NCBI GenBank assembly: GCA_037951165.1
Contig: JBBDHG010000006.1
Location: 434,001 to 498,000 of the forward strand
Length of the DNA stretch: 64,000 bases
Direction: 5' to 3'
Source of the DNA: Lophius americanus
Lineage: Eukaryota > Chordata > Actinopteri > Lophiiformes > Lophiidae
The notes below the pieces were generated by a model. That model was not told where the DNA came from. It searched no databases and saw only the letters and a program-made list of their open reading frames with translations. Positions 28,000-44,030 of this stretch are shown piece after piece (positions within the stretch are counted from its first letter, which is position 1; the number at the start of each line of letters is the position of its first letter). Made by a program: the position numbers and the translations under genes.

Positions 28000-30200
28000 C
28001 TTATAACATTAACACGCCTAATTTTTGACACGTATACGACATGTTTATAACATTGACACGTCTAATGTTTGACACGTATACGACACATTTATAACATTAA
28101 CACGCCTAAGGTTCATAACATTAACACGCCTAATGTTTGACACTGTACGACATGTTTAGAACATTAACACGCCTTACGTTTATGACACGTATACAACATG
28201 TTTATAACATTAACACGCCTATTGTTTGACAGGTATACGACATGTTTATAACATTAACACGCCTATTGTTTATGCAAAGTATACGACACGCTTATAACAT
28301 TAAGACGCCTAAGGTTTATGACGCGTATCCGACACGTTTATAACATTAACACGACTATGGTTTATACATTAACACGCCTAATTTTTGACAAGTATACCAC
28401 ATGTTTATAACATTAACACGCCTAATGTTTATTACACGTATACGACATGTTTATAACATTGACACGTCTAATGTTTGACACGTATACGACACGTGTATAA
28501 CATTAACACGCCTAAGGTTCATAACATTAACACGCCTAATGTTTGACACGTATACCACATGTTTATAACATTAACACGTCTTACGTTTATGACACGTATA
28601 CAACATGTTTATAACATTAACACGCCTATTTTTTGACAGGTATACGACATGTTTATAACATTAACACGCCTTACGTTTATGACACGTATACAACACGTTT
28701 ATAACATTAACACGCCTCAGGTTTATAACATTAACACGCCTAATGTTTATGACGCGTATACGACAAGTTTATAACATTAACACGCCTAAGGCTAATAAAA
28801 TAAACACGCCTAATGTTTGACACGTATACGACACGTTTATGACGCGTATACGACACGTTTATAACATTAACATATTTAACGTTTATGACAGGTATACAAC
28901 ACGTTTATAACATTAAGGCTTATAACATTAACATGCCTAATGTTTGACATGTATGCAACATTTTTATAACATTAACATACCTATTGTTTATGACACGTAT
29001 ACGACACGTTTATAACATTAACACGCCTAAGGTTTATGACGCGTATACAACACGTTTATAACATTAACACGCCTATGGCTTATAACATTAACACGCCTAA
29101 TTTTTGACACGTATACCATATGTTTATAACATTAACACGCCTAATGTTTATGACACGTATACGACATGTTTATAACATTGACACGTCTAATGTTTGACAC
29201 GTATACGACACGTTTATAACATTAACACGCCTAAGGTTCATAACATTAACACGCCTAATTTTTGACGCGTATACGACATGTTTATAACATTAACACGCCT
29301 TACGTTTATGACACGTATACAACATGTTTATAACATTAACACGCCTATTGTTTGACAGGTATACGACATGTTTATAACATTAACACGCCTTACGTTTATG
29401 ACATGTATACAACACGTTTATAACATTAACACGCCTCAGGTTTATAACATTAACACGCCTAATGTTTATGACGCGTATACGACATGTTTATAACATTGAC
29501 ACGTCTAATGTTTGACACGTATACGACACGTTTATAACATTAACACGCCTAAGGTTCATAACATTAACACGCCTAATGTTTGACACGTATACGACATGTT
29601 TATAACATTAACACGCCTTACGTTTATGACACGTATACAACATGTTTATAACATTAACACGCCTATTGTTTGACAGGTATACGACATGTTTATAACATTA
29701 ACACGCCTTACGTTTATGACACGTATACAACACGTTTATAACATTAACACGCCTCAGGTTTATAACATTAACACGCCTAATGTTTATGACGCGTATACGA
29801 CAAGTTTATAACATTAACACGCCTAAGGCTAATAAAATAAACACGCCTAATGTTTGACACGTATACGACACGTTTATGACGCGTATACGACACGTTTATA
29901 ACATTAACATATTTAACGTTTATGACACGTATACAACACATTTATAACATTAAGGCTTATAACATTAACATGCCTAATGTTTGACATGTATGCGACATTT
30001 TTATAACATTAACACACCTATTGTTTATGCAACGTATACGACACGCTTATAACATTAAGACGCCTAAGGTTTATGACGCGTATACGACACGTTTATAACA
30101 TTAACACGACTATGGTTTATCACATTAACACGCCTAATTTTTGACAAGTATACCACATGTTTATAACATTAACACGCCTAATGTTTATTACACGTATACG
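28000..30200 (+). repeat. Array segment with several unit-level deletions
   Basis: This stretch is ordinary array but has an unusual density of irregular units: GACACTGTACGACATG (about 28,140) with lost bases, GTTTATACATTAAC (about 28,360) lacking one A, GTATGCAAAGTATACG-like change at about 28,272, and GACTATGGTTTATCACATT at about 30,118. I could not fit it to a single long duplication by eye. It holds no gene. Confidence 0.6.
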
Positions 30201-31930
30201 ACATGTTTATAACATTGACACGTCTAATGTTTGACACGTATACGACACGTTTATAACATTAACACGCCTAAGGTTCATAACATTAACACGCCTAATGTTT
30301 GACACGTATACGACATGTTTATAATATTAACACGCCTTACGTTTATGACACGTATACAACATGTTTATAACATTAACACGCCTATTGTTTGACAGGTATA
30401 CGACATGTTTATAACATTAACACGCCTTACGTTTATGACACGTATACAACACGTTTATAACATTAACACGCCTCAGGTTTATAACATTAACACGCCTAAT
30501 GCTTATGACGCGTATACGACAAGTTTATAACATTAACACGCCTAAGGCTAATAAAATAAACACGCCTAATGTTTGACACGTATACGACACGTTTATGACG
30601 CGTATACGACACGTTTATAACATTAACATATTTAACGTTTATGACACGTATACAACACGTTTATAACATTAACACGTCTCAGGTTTATAACATTAACACG
30701 CCTAATGTTTATGACGCGTATACGACACGTTTATAACATTAACACGTCTCAGGTTTATAAAATTAACACGCCTAATGTTTATGACGCGTATACGACAAGT
30801 TTATAACATTAACACGCCTAAGGCTAATAAAGTAAACACGCCTAATGTTTGACACGTATACGACACGTTTATGACGCGTATACGACACGTTTATAACATT
30901 AACATATTTAACGTTTATGACACGTATACAACACATTTATAACATTAAGGCTTATAACATTAACATTCCTAATGTTTGACATGTATGCGACATTTTTATA
31001 ACATTAACACACCTATTGTTTATGACACGTATACGACACGTTTATAACATTAACACGCCTAAGGTTTATGACGCGTATACGACACGTTTATATCATTAAG
31101 ACGCCTACTGTTTGACAGGTATACGACATGTTTATAACATTAACACGCCTTACGTTTATGACACGTATACAACATGTTTATAACATTAACACGCCTATTG
31201 GTTGACAGGTATTCGACATGTTTATAACATTAACACGCCTTACGTTTATAACATTAACACGCCTAATTTTTGACACCTATACCATATGTTTATAACATTA
31301 ACACGCCTAATGTTTATTACACGTATACGACATGTTTATAACATTAACACGCCTAAGGCTAATAAAATAAACACGCCTAATGTTTGACACGTATACGACA
31401 CGTTTATGACGCGTATACGACACGTTTATAACATTAACATATTTAACGTTTATGACACGTATACAACACATTTATAACATTAAGGCTTATAACATTAACA
31501 TTCCTAATGTTTGACATGTATGCGACATTTTTATAACATTAACACACCTATTGTTTATGACACGTATACGACACGTTTATAACATTAACACGCCTAAGGT
31601 TTATGACGCGTATACGACACGTTTATATCATTAAGACGCCTATTGTTTGACAGGTATACGACATGTTTATAACATTAACACGCCTTACGTTTATGACATG
31701 TATACAACATGTTTATAACATTAACACGCCTAATTGTTGACAGGTATACGACATGTTTATAACATTAACACGCCTTACGTTTATAACATTAACACGCCTA
31801 ATTTTTGACACCTATACCATATGTTTATAACATTAACACGCCTAATGTTTATTACACGTATACGACATGTTTATAACATTAACACGCCTAACGTTTATGA
31901 CACGTATACGACATGTTTATAACATTGACA
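30200..31930 (+). repeat. Segment duplicated at 35,740-37,470 (offset 5,540 bp)
   Basis: The offset is fixed by ATAATATTAACACGCC (30,321 and 35,861), CCTAATGCTTATGACG (30,495 and 36,035) and CCTAATTGTTGACAGG (31,729 and 37,269). The same segment occurs a third time through the 1,552-bp tandem duplication (CCTAATTGTTGAC at 38,821). Confidence 0.82.
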
Positions 31931-34900
31931 CGCCTAATGTTTCACACGTATACGACACGTTTATGACGCGTATACGACATGTTTATAACATTAACATATT
32001 TAACGTTTATGACACGTTTACAACACATTTATAACATTAAGGCTTATAACATTAACATGCCTAATGTTTGACATGTATGCGACATTTTTATAACATTAAC
32101 ACACCTATTGTTTATGCAACGTATACGACACGCTTATAACATTAAGACGCCTAAGGTTTATGAAGCGTATACGACACGTTTATAACATTAACACGACTAT
32201 GGCTTATAACATTAACACGCCTAATTTTTGACAAGTATACCACATGTTTATAACATTAACACGCCTAATGTTTATTACACGTATACGACATGTTTATAAC
32301 ATTGACATGTCTAATGTTTGACACGTATACGACACGTTTATAACATTAACACGCCTAAGGTTCATAACATTAACACGCCTAATGTTTGACACGTATACGA
32401 CATGTTTATAACATTAACACCCCTTACGTTTATGACACGTATACAACATGTTTATAACATTAACACGCCTATTGTTTGACAGGTATACGACATGTTTATA
32501 ACATTAACACTCCTTACGTTTATGACATGTATACAACACGTTTATAACATTAACACGCCTCAGGTTTATAACATTAACACGCCTAATGTTTATGACGCGT
32601 ATACGACATGTTTATAACATTGACACGTCTAATGTTTGACACGTATACGACACGTTTATAACATTAACACGCCTAAGGTTCATAACATTAACACGCCTAA
32701 TGTTTGACACGTATACGACATGTTTATAACATGAACACGCCTTACGTTTATGACACGTACACAACATGTTTATAACATTAACAAGCCTATTGTTTGACAG
32801 GTATACGACATATTTATAACATTAACACGCCTTACGTTTATGACACGTATACAACACGTTTATAACATTAACACGCCTCAGGTTTATAACATTAACACGC
32901 CTAATGTTTATGACGCGTATACGACAAGTTTATAACATTAACACGCCTAAGGCTAATAAAATAAACACGCCTAATGTTTGACACGTATACGACACGTTTA
33001 TGACGCGTATACGACACGTTTATAACATTAACATATTTAACGTTTATGACACGTATACAACACGTTTATAACATTAACACGTCTCAGGTTTATAACATTA
33101 ACACGCCTAATGTTTATGACGCGTATACGACACGTTTATAACATTAACACGTCTCAGGTTTATAAAATTAACACGCCTAATGTTTATGACGCATTTACGA
33201 CAAGTTTATAACATTAACACGCCTAAGGCTAATAAAATAAACACGCCTAATGTTTGACACGTATACGACACGTTTATGACGCGTATACGACACGTTTATA
33301 ACATTAACATATTTAACGTTTATGACACGTATACAACACATTTATAACATTAAGGCTTATAACATTAACATTCCTAATGTTTGACATGTATGCGACATTT
33401 TTATAACATTAACACACCTATTGTTTATAACACGTATACGACACGTTTATAACATTAACACGCCTAAGGTTTATGACGCGTATACGACACGTTTATATCA
33501 TTAAGACGCCTATTGTTTGACAGGTATACGACATGTTTATAACATTAACACGCCTTACGTTTATGACACGTATACAACATGTTTATAACATTAACACGCC
33601 TATTGGTTGACAGGTATACGACATGTTTATAACATTAACACGCCTTACGTTTATAACATTAACACGCCTAATTTTTGACACCTATACCATATGTTTATAA
33701 CATTAACACGCCTAATGTTTATTACACGTATACGACATGTTTATAAGATTGACACGCCTAATGTTTGACACGTATACGACACGTTTATGACGCGTATACG
33801 ACATGTTTATAACATTAACATATTTAACGTTTATGACACGTATACAACACATTTATAACATTAAGGCTTATAACATTAACATGCCTAATGTTTGACATGT
33901 ATGCGACATTTTTATAACATTAACACACCTATTGTTTATGCAACGTATACGACACGCTTATAACATTAAGACGCCTAAGGTTTATGAAGCGTATACGACA
34001 CGTTTATAACATTAACACGACTATGGCTTATAACATTAACACGCCTAATTTTTGACAAGTATACCACATGTTTATAACATTAACACGCCTAATGTTTATT
34101 ACACGTATACGACATGTTTATAACATTAACACGCCTATTGTTTGACAGGTATACGAAATGTTTATAACATTAACACGCCTTACGTTTATGACATGTATAC
34201 AACACGTTTATAACATTAACACGCCTATTGTTTGACAGGTATACGACATGTTTATAACATTAACACGCCTTACGTTTATGACATGTATACAACACGTTTA
34301 TAACATTAACACGCCTCAGGTTTATAACATTAACACGCCTAATGTTTATGACGCGTATACGACATGTTTATAACATTGACACGTCTAATGTTTGACACGT
34401 ATACGACACGTTTATAACATTAACACGCCTAAGGTTCATAACATTAACACACCTAATGTTTGACACGTATACGACATGTTTATAACATTAACACGCCTTA
34501 CGTTTATGACACGTATACAACATGTTTATAACATTAACACGCCTATTGTTTGACAGGTATACGACATGTTTATAACATTAACACGCCTTACGTTTATGAC
34601 ACGTATACAACACGTTTATAACATTAACACGCCTCAGGTTTATAACATTAACACGCCTAATGTTTATGACGCGTATACGACAAGTTTATAACATTAACAC
34701 GCCTAAGGCTAATAAAATAAACACGCCTAATGTTTGACACGTATACGACACGTTTATGACGCGTATACGACACGTTTATAACATTAACATATTTAACGTT
34801 TATGACACGTATACAACACGTTTATAACATTAACACGTCTCAGGTTTATAACATTAACACGCCTAATGTTTATGACGCGTATACGACACGTTTATAACAT

Positions 34901-35490
34901 TAACACGTCTCAGGTTTATAAAATTAACACGCCTAATGTTTATGACGCGTATACGACAAGTTTATAACATTAACACGCCTAAGGCTAATAAAATAAACAC
35001 GCCTAATGTTTGACACGTATACGACACGTTTATGACGCGTATACGACACGTTTATAACATTAACATATTTAACGTTTATGACACGTATACAACACATTTA
35101 TAACATTAAGGCTTATAACATTAAAATTCCTAATGTTTGACATGTATGCGACATTTTTATAACATTAACACACCTATTGTTTATAACACGTATACGACAC
35201 GTTTATAACATTAACACGCCTAAGGTTTATGACGCGTATACGACACGTTTATATCATTAAGACGCCTATTGTTTGACAGGTATACGACATGTTTATAACA
35301 TTAACACGCCTTACGTTTATGACACGTATACAATATGTTTTTAACATTAACACGCCTATTGGTTGACAGGTATACGACATGTTTATAACATTAACACGCC
35401 TTACGTTTATAACATTAACACGCCTAATTTTTGACACCTATACCACATGTTTATAACATTAACACGCCTAATGTTTATTACACGTATACA
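31700..35490 (+). repeat. Zone III block, copy 1 (offset 7,092 then 8,572 bp)
   Basis: 31.7-34.8 kb matches 38.8-41.9 kb at 7,092 bp, shown by TTGACATGTCTAATG (32,303 and 39,395), GACACGTACACAAC (32,752 and 39,844), GACATATTTATAAC (32,808 and 39,900) and GTATACGAAATG (34,149 and 41,241). From about 34.81 kb the partner lies 8,572 bp away (AACATTAAAATTCC at 35,117 and 43,689). The change of 1,480 bp equals the tandem duplication found only in copy 2. Confidence 0.85.
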
Positions 35491-35917
35491 ACATGTTTAT
35501 AACATTAACACGCCTATTGGTTGACAGGTATACGAAATGTTTATAACATTAACACGCCTTACGTTTATGACATGTATACAACACGTTTATAACATTAACA
35601 CGCCTATTGTTTGACAGGTATACGACATGTTTATAACATTAACACGCCTTACGTTTATGACATGTATACAACACGTTTATAACATTAACACGCCTCAGGT
35701 TTATAACATTAACACGCCTAATGTTTATGACGCGTATACGACATGTTTATAACATTGACACGTCTAATGTTTGACACGTATACGACACGTTTATAACATT
35801 AACACGCCTAAGGTTCATAACATTAACACGCCTAATGTTTGACACGTATACGACATGTTTATAATATTAACACGCCTTACGTTTATGACACGTATACAAC
35901 ATGTTTATAACATTAAC

Positions 35918-38900
35918 ACGCCTATTGTTTGACAGGTATACGACATGTTTATAACATTAACACGCCTTACGTTTATGACACGTATACAATACGTTTATAA
36001 CATTAACACGCCTCAGGTTTATAACATTAACACGCCTAATGCTTATGACGCGTATACGACAAGTTTATAACATTAACACGCCTAAGGCTAATAAAATAAA
36101 CACGCCTAATGTTTGACACGTATACGACACGTTTATGACGCGTATACGACACGTTTATAACATTAACATATTTAACGTTTATGACACGTATACAACACGT
36201 TTATAACATTAACACGTCTCAGGTTTATAACATTAACACGCCTAATGTTTATGACGCGTATACGACACGTTTATAACATTAACACGTCTCAGGTTTATAA
36301 AATTAACACGCCTAATGTTTATGACGCGTATACGACAAGTTTATAACATTAACACGCCTAAGGCTAATAAAATAAACACGCCTAATGTTTGACACGTATA
36401 CGACACGTTTATGACGCGTATACGACACGTTTATAACATTAACATATTTAACGTTTATGACACGTATACAACACATTTATAACATTAAGGCTTATAACAT
36501 TAACATTCCTAATGTTTGACATGTATGCGACATTTTTATAACATTAACACACCTATTGTTTATGACACGTATACGACACGTTTATAACATTAACACGCCT
36601 AAGGTTTATGACGCGTATACGACACGTTTATATCATTAAGACGCCTACTGTTTGACAGGTATACGACATGTTTATAACATTAACACGCCTTACGTTTATG
36701 ACACGTATACAACATGTTTATAACATTAACACGCCTATTGGTTGACAGGTATACGACATGTTTATAACATTAACACGCCTTACGTTTATAACATTAACAC
36801 GCCTAATTTTTGACACCTATACCATATGTTTATAACATTAACACGCCTAATGTTTATTACACGTATACGACATGTTTATAACATTAACACGCCTAAGGCT
36901 AATAAAATAAACACGCCTAATGTTTGACACGTATACGACACGTTTATGACGCGTATACGACACGTTTATAACATTAACATATTTAACGTTTATGACACGT
37001 ATACAACACATTTATAACATTAAGGCTTATAACATTAACATTCCTAATGTTTGACATGTATGCGACATTTTTATAACATTAACACACCTATTGTTTATGA
37101 CACCTATACGACACGTTTATAACATTAACACGCCTAAGGTTTATGACGCGTATACGACACGTTTATATCATTAAGACGCCTATTGTTTGACAGGTATACG
37201 ACATGTTTATAACATTAACACGCCTTACGTTTATGACACGTATACAACATGTTTATAACATTAACACGCCTAATTGTTGACAGGTATACGACATGTTTAT
37301 AACATTAACACGCCTTACGTTTATAACATTAACACGCCTAATTTTTGACACCTATACCATATGTTTATAACATTAACACGCCTAATGTTTATTACACGTA
37401 TACGACATGTTTATAACATTAACACGCCTAACGTTTATGACACGTATACGACATGTTTATAACATTGACACGCCTATTGTTTGACAGGTATACGACATGT
37501 TTATAACATTAACACGCCTTACGTTTATGACACGTATACAACACGTTTATAACATTAACACGCCTCAGGTTTATAACATTAACACGCCTAATGCTTATGA
37601 CGCGTATACGACAAGTTTATAACATTAACACGCCTAAGGCTAATAAAATAAACACGCCTAATGTTTGACACGTATACGACACGTTTATGACGCGTATACG
37701 ACACGTTTATAACATTAACATATTTAACGTTTATGACACGTATACAACACGTTTATAACATTAACACGTCTCAGGTTTATAACATTAACACGCCTAATGT
37801 TTATGACGCGTATACGACACGTTTATAACATTAACACGTCTCAGGTTTATAAAATTAACACGCCTAATGTTTATGACGCGTATACGACAAGTTTATAACA
37901 TTAACACGCCTAAGGCTAATAAAATAAACACGCCTAATGTTTGACACGTATACGACACGTTTATGACGCGTATACGACACGTTTATAACATTAACATATT
38001 TAACGTTTATGACACGTATACAACACATTTATAACATTAAGGCTTATAACATTAACATTCCTAATGTTTGACATGTATGCGACATTTTTATAACATTAAC
38101 ACACCTATTGTTTATGACACGTATACGACACGTTTATAACATTAACACGCCTAAGGTTTATGACGCGTATACGACACGTTTATATCATTAAGACGCCTAC
38201 TGTTTGACAGGTATACGACATGTTTATAACATTAACACGCCTTACGTTTATGACACGTATACAACATGTTTATAACATTAACACGCCTATTGGTTGACAG
38301 GTATACGACATGTTTATAACATTAACACGCCTTACGTTTATAACATTAACACGCCTAATTTTTGACACCTATACCATATGTTTATAACATTAACACGCCT
38401 AATGTTTATTACACGTATACGACATGTTTATAACATTAACACGCCTAAGGCTAATAAAATAAACACGCCTAATGTTTGACACGTATACGACACGTTTATG
38501 ACGCGTATACGACACGTTTATAACATTAACATATTTAACGTTTATGACACGTATACAACACATTTATAACATTAAGGCTTATAACATTAACATTCCTAAT
38601 GTTTGACATGTATGCGACATTTTTATAACATTAACACACCTATTGTTTATGACACGTATACGACACGTTTATAACATTAACACGCCTAAGGTTTATGACG
38701 CGTATACGACACGTTTATATCATTAAGACGCCTATTGTTTGACAGGTATACGACATGTTTATAACATTAACACGCCTTACGTTTATGACACGTATACAAC
38801 ATGTTTATAACATTAACACGCCTAATTGTTGACAGGTATACGACATGTTTATAACATTAACACGCCTTACGTTTATAACATTAACACGCCTAATTTTTGA

Positions 38901-39021
38901 CACCTATACCATATGTTTATAACATTAACACGCCTAATGTTTATTACACGTATACGACATGTTTATAACATTAACACGCCTAACGTTTATGACACGTATA
39001 CGACATGTTTATAACATTGAC
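35918..39021 (+). repeat. Tandem duplication of 1,552 bp (two copies)
   Basis: Copy 1 is about 35,918-37,469 and copy 2 about 37,470-39,021. CCTAATGCTTATG (36,035 and 37,587), GCCTACTG (36,643 and 38,195) and CCTAATTGTTGAC (37,269 and 38,821) all give 1,552 bp. The joint is visible: ATTGACACG, normally followed by CCTAATG, is followed by CCTATTG at 37,470, while copy 2 ends in the normal form at about 39,022. Confidence 0.88.
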
Positions 39022-42000
39022 ACGCCTAATGTTTGACACGTATACGACACGTTTATGACGCGTATACGACATGTTTATAACATTAACATATTTAACGTTT
39101 ATGACACGTTTACAACACATTTATAACATTAAGGCTTATAACATTAACATGCCTAATGTTTGACATGTATGCGACATTTTTATAACATTAACACACCTAT
39201 TGTTTATGCAACGTATACGACACGCTTATAACATTAAGACGCCTAAGGTTTATGAAGCGTATACGACACGTTTATAACATTAACACGACTATGGCTTATA
39301 ACATTAACACGCCTAATTTTTGACAAGTATACCACATGTTTATAACATTAACACGCCTAATGTTTATTACACGTATACGACATGTTTATAACATTGACAT
39401 GTCTAATGTTTGACACGTATACGACACGTTTATAACATTAACACGCCTAAGGTTCATAACATTAACACGCCTAATGTTTGACACGTATACGACATGTTTA
39501 TAACATTAACACCCCTTACGTTTATGACACGTATACAACATGTTTATAACATTAACACGCCTATTGTTTGACAGGTATACGACATGTTTATAACATTAAC
39601 ACGCCTTACGTTTATGACATGTATACAACACGTTTATAACATTAACACGCCTCAGGTTTATAACATTAACACGCCTAATGTTTATGACGCGTATACGACA
39701 TGTTTATAACATTGACACGTCTAATGTTTGACACGTATACGACACGTTTATAACATTAACACGCCTAAGGTTCATAACATTAACACGCCTAATGTTTGAC
39801 ACGTATACGACATGTTTATAACATTAACACGCCTTACGTTTATGACACGTACACAACATGTTTATAACATTAACAAGCCTATTGTTTGACAGGTATACGA
39901 CATATTTATAACATTAACACGCCTTACGTTTATGACACGTATACAACACGTTTATAACATTAACACGCCTCAGGTTTATAACATTAACACGCCTAATGTT
40001 TATGACGCGTATACGACAAGTTTATAACATTAACACGCCTAAGGCTAATAAAATAAACACGCCTAATGTTTGACACGTATACGACACGTTTATGACGCGT
40101 ATACGACACGTTTATAACATTAACATATTTAACGTTTATGACACGTATACAACACGTTTATAACATTAACACGTCTCAGGTTTATAACATTAACACGCCT
40201 AATGTTTATGACGCGTATACGACACGTTTATAACATTAACACGTCTCAGGTTTATAAAATTAACACGCCTAATGTTTATGACGCGTATACGACAAGTTTA
40301 TAACATTAACACGCCTAAGGCTAATAAAATAAACACGCCTAATGTTTGACACGTATACGACACGTTTATGACGCGTATACGACACGTTTATAACATTAAC
40401 ATATTTAACGTTTATGACACGTATACAACACATTTATAACATTAAGGCTTATAACATTAACATTCCTAATGTTTGACATGTATGCGACATTTTTATAACA
40501 TTAACACACCTATTGTTTATAACACGTATACGACACGTTTATAACATTAACACGCCTAAGGTTTATGACGCGTATACGACACGTTTATATCATTAAGACG
40601 CCTATTGTTTGACAGGTATACGACATGTTTATAACATTAACACGCCTTACGTTTATGACACGTATACAACATGTTTATAACATTAACACGCCTATTGGTT
40701 GACAGGTATACGACATGTTTATAACATTAACACGCCTTACGTTTATAACATTAACACGCCTAATTTTTGACACCTATACCATATGTTTATAACATTAACA
40801 CGCCTAATGTTTATTACACGTATACGACATGTTTATAACATTGACACGCCTAATGTTTGACACGTATACGACACGTTTATGACGCGTATACGACATGTTT
40901 ATAACATTAACATATTTAACGTTTATGACACGTATACAACACATTTATAACATTAAGGCTTATAACATTAACATGCCTAATGTTTGACATGTATGCGACA
41001 TTTTTATAACATTAACACACCTATTGTTTATGCAACGTATACGACACGCTTATAACATTAAGACGCCTAAGGTTTATGAAGCGTATACGACACGTTTATA
41101 ACATTAACACGACTATGGCTTATAACATTAACACGCCTAATTTTTGACAAGTATACCACATGTTTATAACATTAACACGCCTAATGTTTATTACACGTAT
41201 ACGACATGTTTATAACATTAACACGCCTATTGTTTGACAGGTATACGAAATGTTTATAACATTAACACGCCTTACGTTTATGACATGTATACAACACGTT
41301 TATAACATTAACACGCCTATTGTTTGACAGGTATACGACATGTTTATAACATTAACACGCCTTACGTTTATGACATGTATACAACACGTTTATAACATTA
41401 ACACGCCTCAGGTTTATAACATTAACACGCCTAATGTTTATGACGCGTATACGACATGTTTATAACATTGACACGTCTAATGTTTGACACGTATACGACA
41501 CGTTTATAACATTAACACGCCTAAGGTTCATAACATTAACACACCTAATGTTTGACACGTATACGACATGTTTATAACATTAACACGCCTTACGTTTATG
41601 ACACGTATACAACATGTTTATAACATTAACACGCCTATTGTTTGACAGGTATACGACATGTTTATAACATTAACACGCCTTACGTTTATGACACGTATAC
41701 AACACGTTTATAACATTAACACGCCTCAGGTTTATAACATTAACACGCCTAATGTTTATGACGCGTATACGACAAGTTTATAACATTAACACGCCTAAGG
41801 CTAATAAAATAAACACGCCTAATGTTTGACACGTATACGACACGTTTATGACGCGTATACGACACGTTTATAACATTAACATATTTAACGTTTATGACAC
41901 GTATACAACACATTTATAACATTAAGGCTTATAACATTAACATTCCTAATGTTTGACATGTATGCGACATTTTTATAACATTAACACACCTATTGTTTAT

Positions 42001-44030
42001 AACACGTATACGACACGTTTATAACATTAACACGCCTAAGGTTTATGACGCGTATACGACACGTTTATATCATTAAGACGCCTATTGTTTGACAGGTATA
42101 CGACATGTTTATAACATTAACACGCCTTACGTTTATGACACGTATACAACATGTTTATAACATTAACACGCCTATTGGTTGACAGGTATACGACATGTTT
42201 ATAACATTAACACGCCTTACGTTTATAACATTAACACGCCTAATTTTTGACACCTATACCATATGTTTATAACATTAACACGCCTAATGTTTATTACACG
42301 TATACGACATGTTTATAACATTGACACGCCTAATGTTTGACACGTATACGACACGTTTATGACGCGTATACGACATGTTTATAACATTAACATATTTAAC
42401 GTTTATGACACGTATACAACACATTTATAACATTAAGGCTTATAACATTAACATGCCTAATGTTTGACATGTATGCGACATTTTTATAACATTAACACAC
42501 CTATTGTTTATGCAACGTATACGACACGCTTATAACATTAAGACGCCTAAGGTTTATGAAGCGTATACGACACGTTTATAACATTAACACGACTATGGCT
42601 TATAACATTAACACGCCTAATTTTTGACAAGTATACCACATGTTTATAACATTAACACGCCTAATGTTTATTACACGTATACGACATGTTTATAACATTA
42701 ACACGCCTATTGTTTGACAGGTATACGAAATGTTTATAACATTAACACGCCTTACGTTTATGACATGTATACAACACGTTTATAACATTAACACGCCTAT
42801 TGTTTGACAGGTATACGACATGTTTATAACATTAACACGCCTTACGTTTATGACATGTATACAACACGTTTATAACATTAACACGCCTCAGGTTTATAAC
42901 ATTAACACGCCTAATGTTTATGACGCGTATACGACATGTTTATAACATTGACACGTCTAATGTTTGACACGTATACGACACGTTTATAACATTAACACGC
43001 CTAAGGTTCATAACATTAACACACCTAATGTTTGACACGTATACGACATGTTTATAACATTAACACGCCTTACGTTTATGACACGTATACAACATGTTTA
43101 TAACATTAACACGCCTATTGTTTGACAGGTATACGACATGTTTATAACATTAACACGCCTTACGTTTATGACACGTATACAACACGTTTATAACATTAAC
43201 ACGCCTCAGGTTTATAACATTAACACGCCTAATGTTTATGACGCGTATACGACAAGTTTATAACATTAACACGCCTAAGGCTAATAAAATAAACACGCCT
43301 AATGTTTGACACGTATACGACACGTTTATGACGCGTATACGACACGTTTATAACATTAACATATTTAACGTTTATGACACGTATACAACACGTTTATAAC
43401 ATTAACACGTCTCAGGTTTATAACATTAACACGCCTAATGTTTATGACGCGTATACGACACGTTTATAACATTAACACGTCTCAGGTTTATAAAATTAAC
43501 ACGCCTAATGTTTATGACGCGTATACGACAAGTTTATAACATTAACACGCCTAAGGCTAATAAAATAAACACGCCTAATGTTTGACACGTATACGACACG
43601 TTTATGACGCGTATACGACACGTTTATAACATTAACATATTTAACGTTTATGACACGTATACAACACATTTATAACATTAAGGCTTATAACATTAAAATT
43701 CCTAATGTTTGACATGTATGCGACATTTTTATAACATTAACACACCTATTGTTTATAACACGTATACGACACGTTTATAACATTAACACGCCTAAGGTTT
43801 ATGACGCGTATACGACACGTTTATATCATTAAGACGCCTATTGTTTGACAGGTATACGACATGTTTATAACATTAACACGCCTTACGTTTATGACACGTA
43901 TACAATATGTTTATAACATTAACACGCCTATTGGTTGACAGGTATACGACATGTTTATAACATTAACACGCCTTACGTTTATAACATTAACACGCCTAAT
44001 TTTTGACACCTATACCATATGTTTATAACA
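38820..44030 (+). repeat. Zone III block, copy 2
   Basis: This is the partner of about 31.7-35.5 kb and contains the additional 1,480-bp tandem duplication. After it, 44,480-45,950 matches 35,490-36,960 at 8,995 bp (GCCTACTG at 36,643 and 45,638), so about 423 bp near 44.05-44.47 kb is either an insertion here or a deletion in copy 1. Rare substitutions separate the copies, for example GACGCATTTACG at 33,188 against GACGCGTATACG at 40,280. Confidence 0.82.
40270..43390 (+). repeat. Tandem duplication of 1,480 bp (about 2.1 copies)
   Basis: TATTGTTTATAACACG (40,511 and 41,991), CCTATTGGTTGAC (40,691 and 42,171) and GTATACGAAATG (41,241 and 42,721) give 1,480 bp. I saw no differences in the lines compared. 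Match to the next partial copy ends near 43,390, where ACAACACGTTTATAAC replaces ACAACACATTTATAAC. The homologous block at 31.7-35.5 kb has one copy, so this event is probably younger than the 7-kb duplication. Confidence 0.88.

Larger units (their letters stand above)
20740..28000 (+). repeat. Zone II of the array (GACTAAGG-marked)
   Basis: This stretch carries ACACGACTAAGGTTTATG instead of ACACGCCTAAGG (21,111; 24,092; and again near 26.1, 26.6, 27.2 and 27.95 kb), GTTTATAACTTTAAC, and the two-base insertion form GACACCCGTATACG (22,833; 25,743; 26,883). It contains the ~2.9-kb duplication, a 70-bp duplication and the nested 1,140/537-bp duplication. No gene is present. Edges are approximate because variants change gradually. 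Confidence 0.7.

Noticed and set aside
35249..35437. 62-codon open frame on the minus strand
   Set aside because: It is repeat sequence in all positions, and low-complexity translation follows directly from units A and B. No coding evidence.
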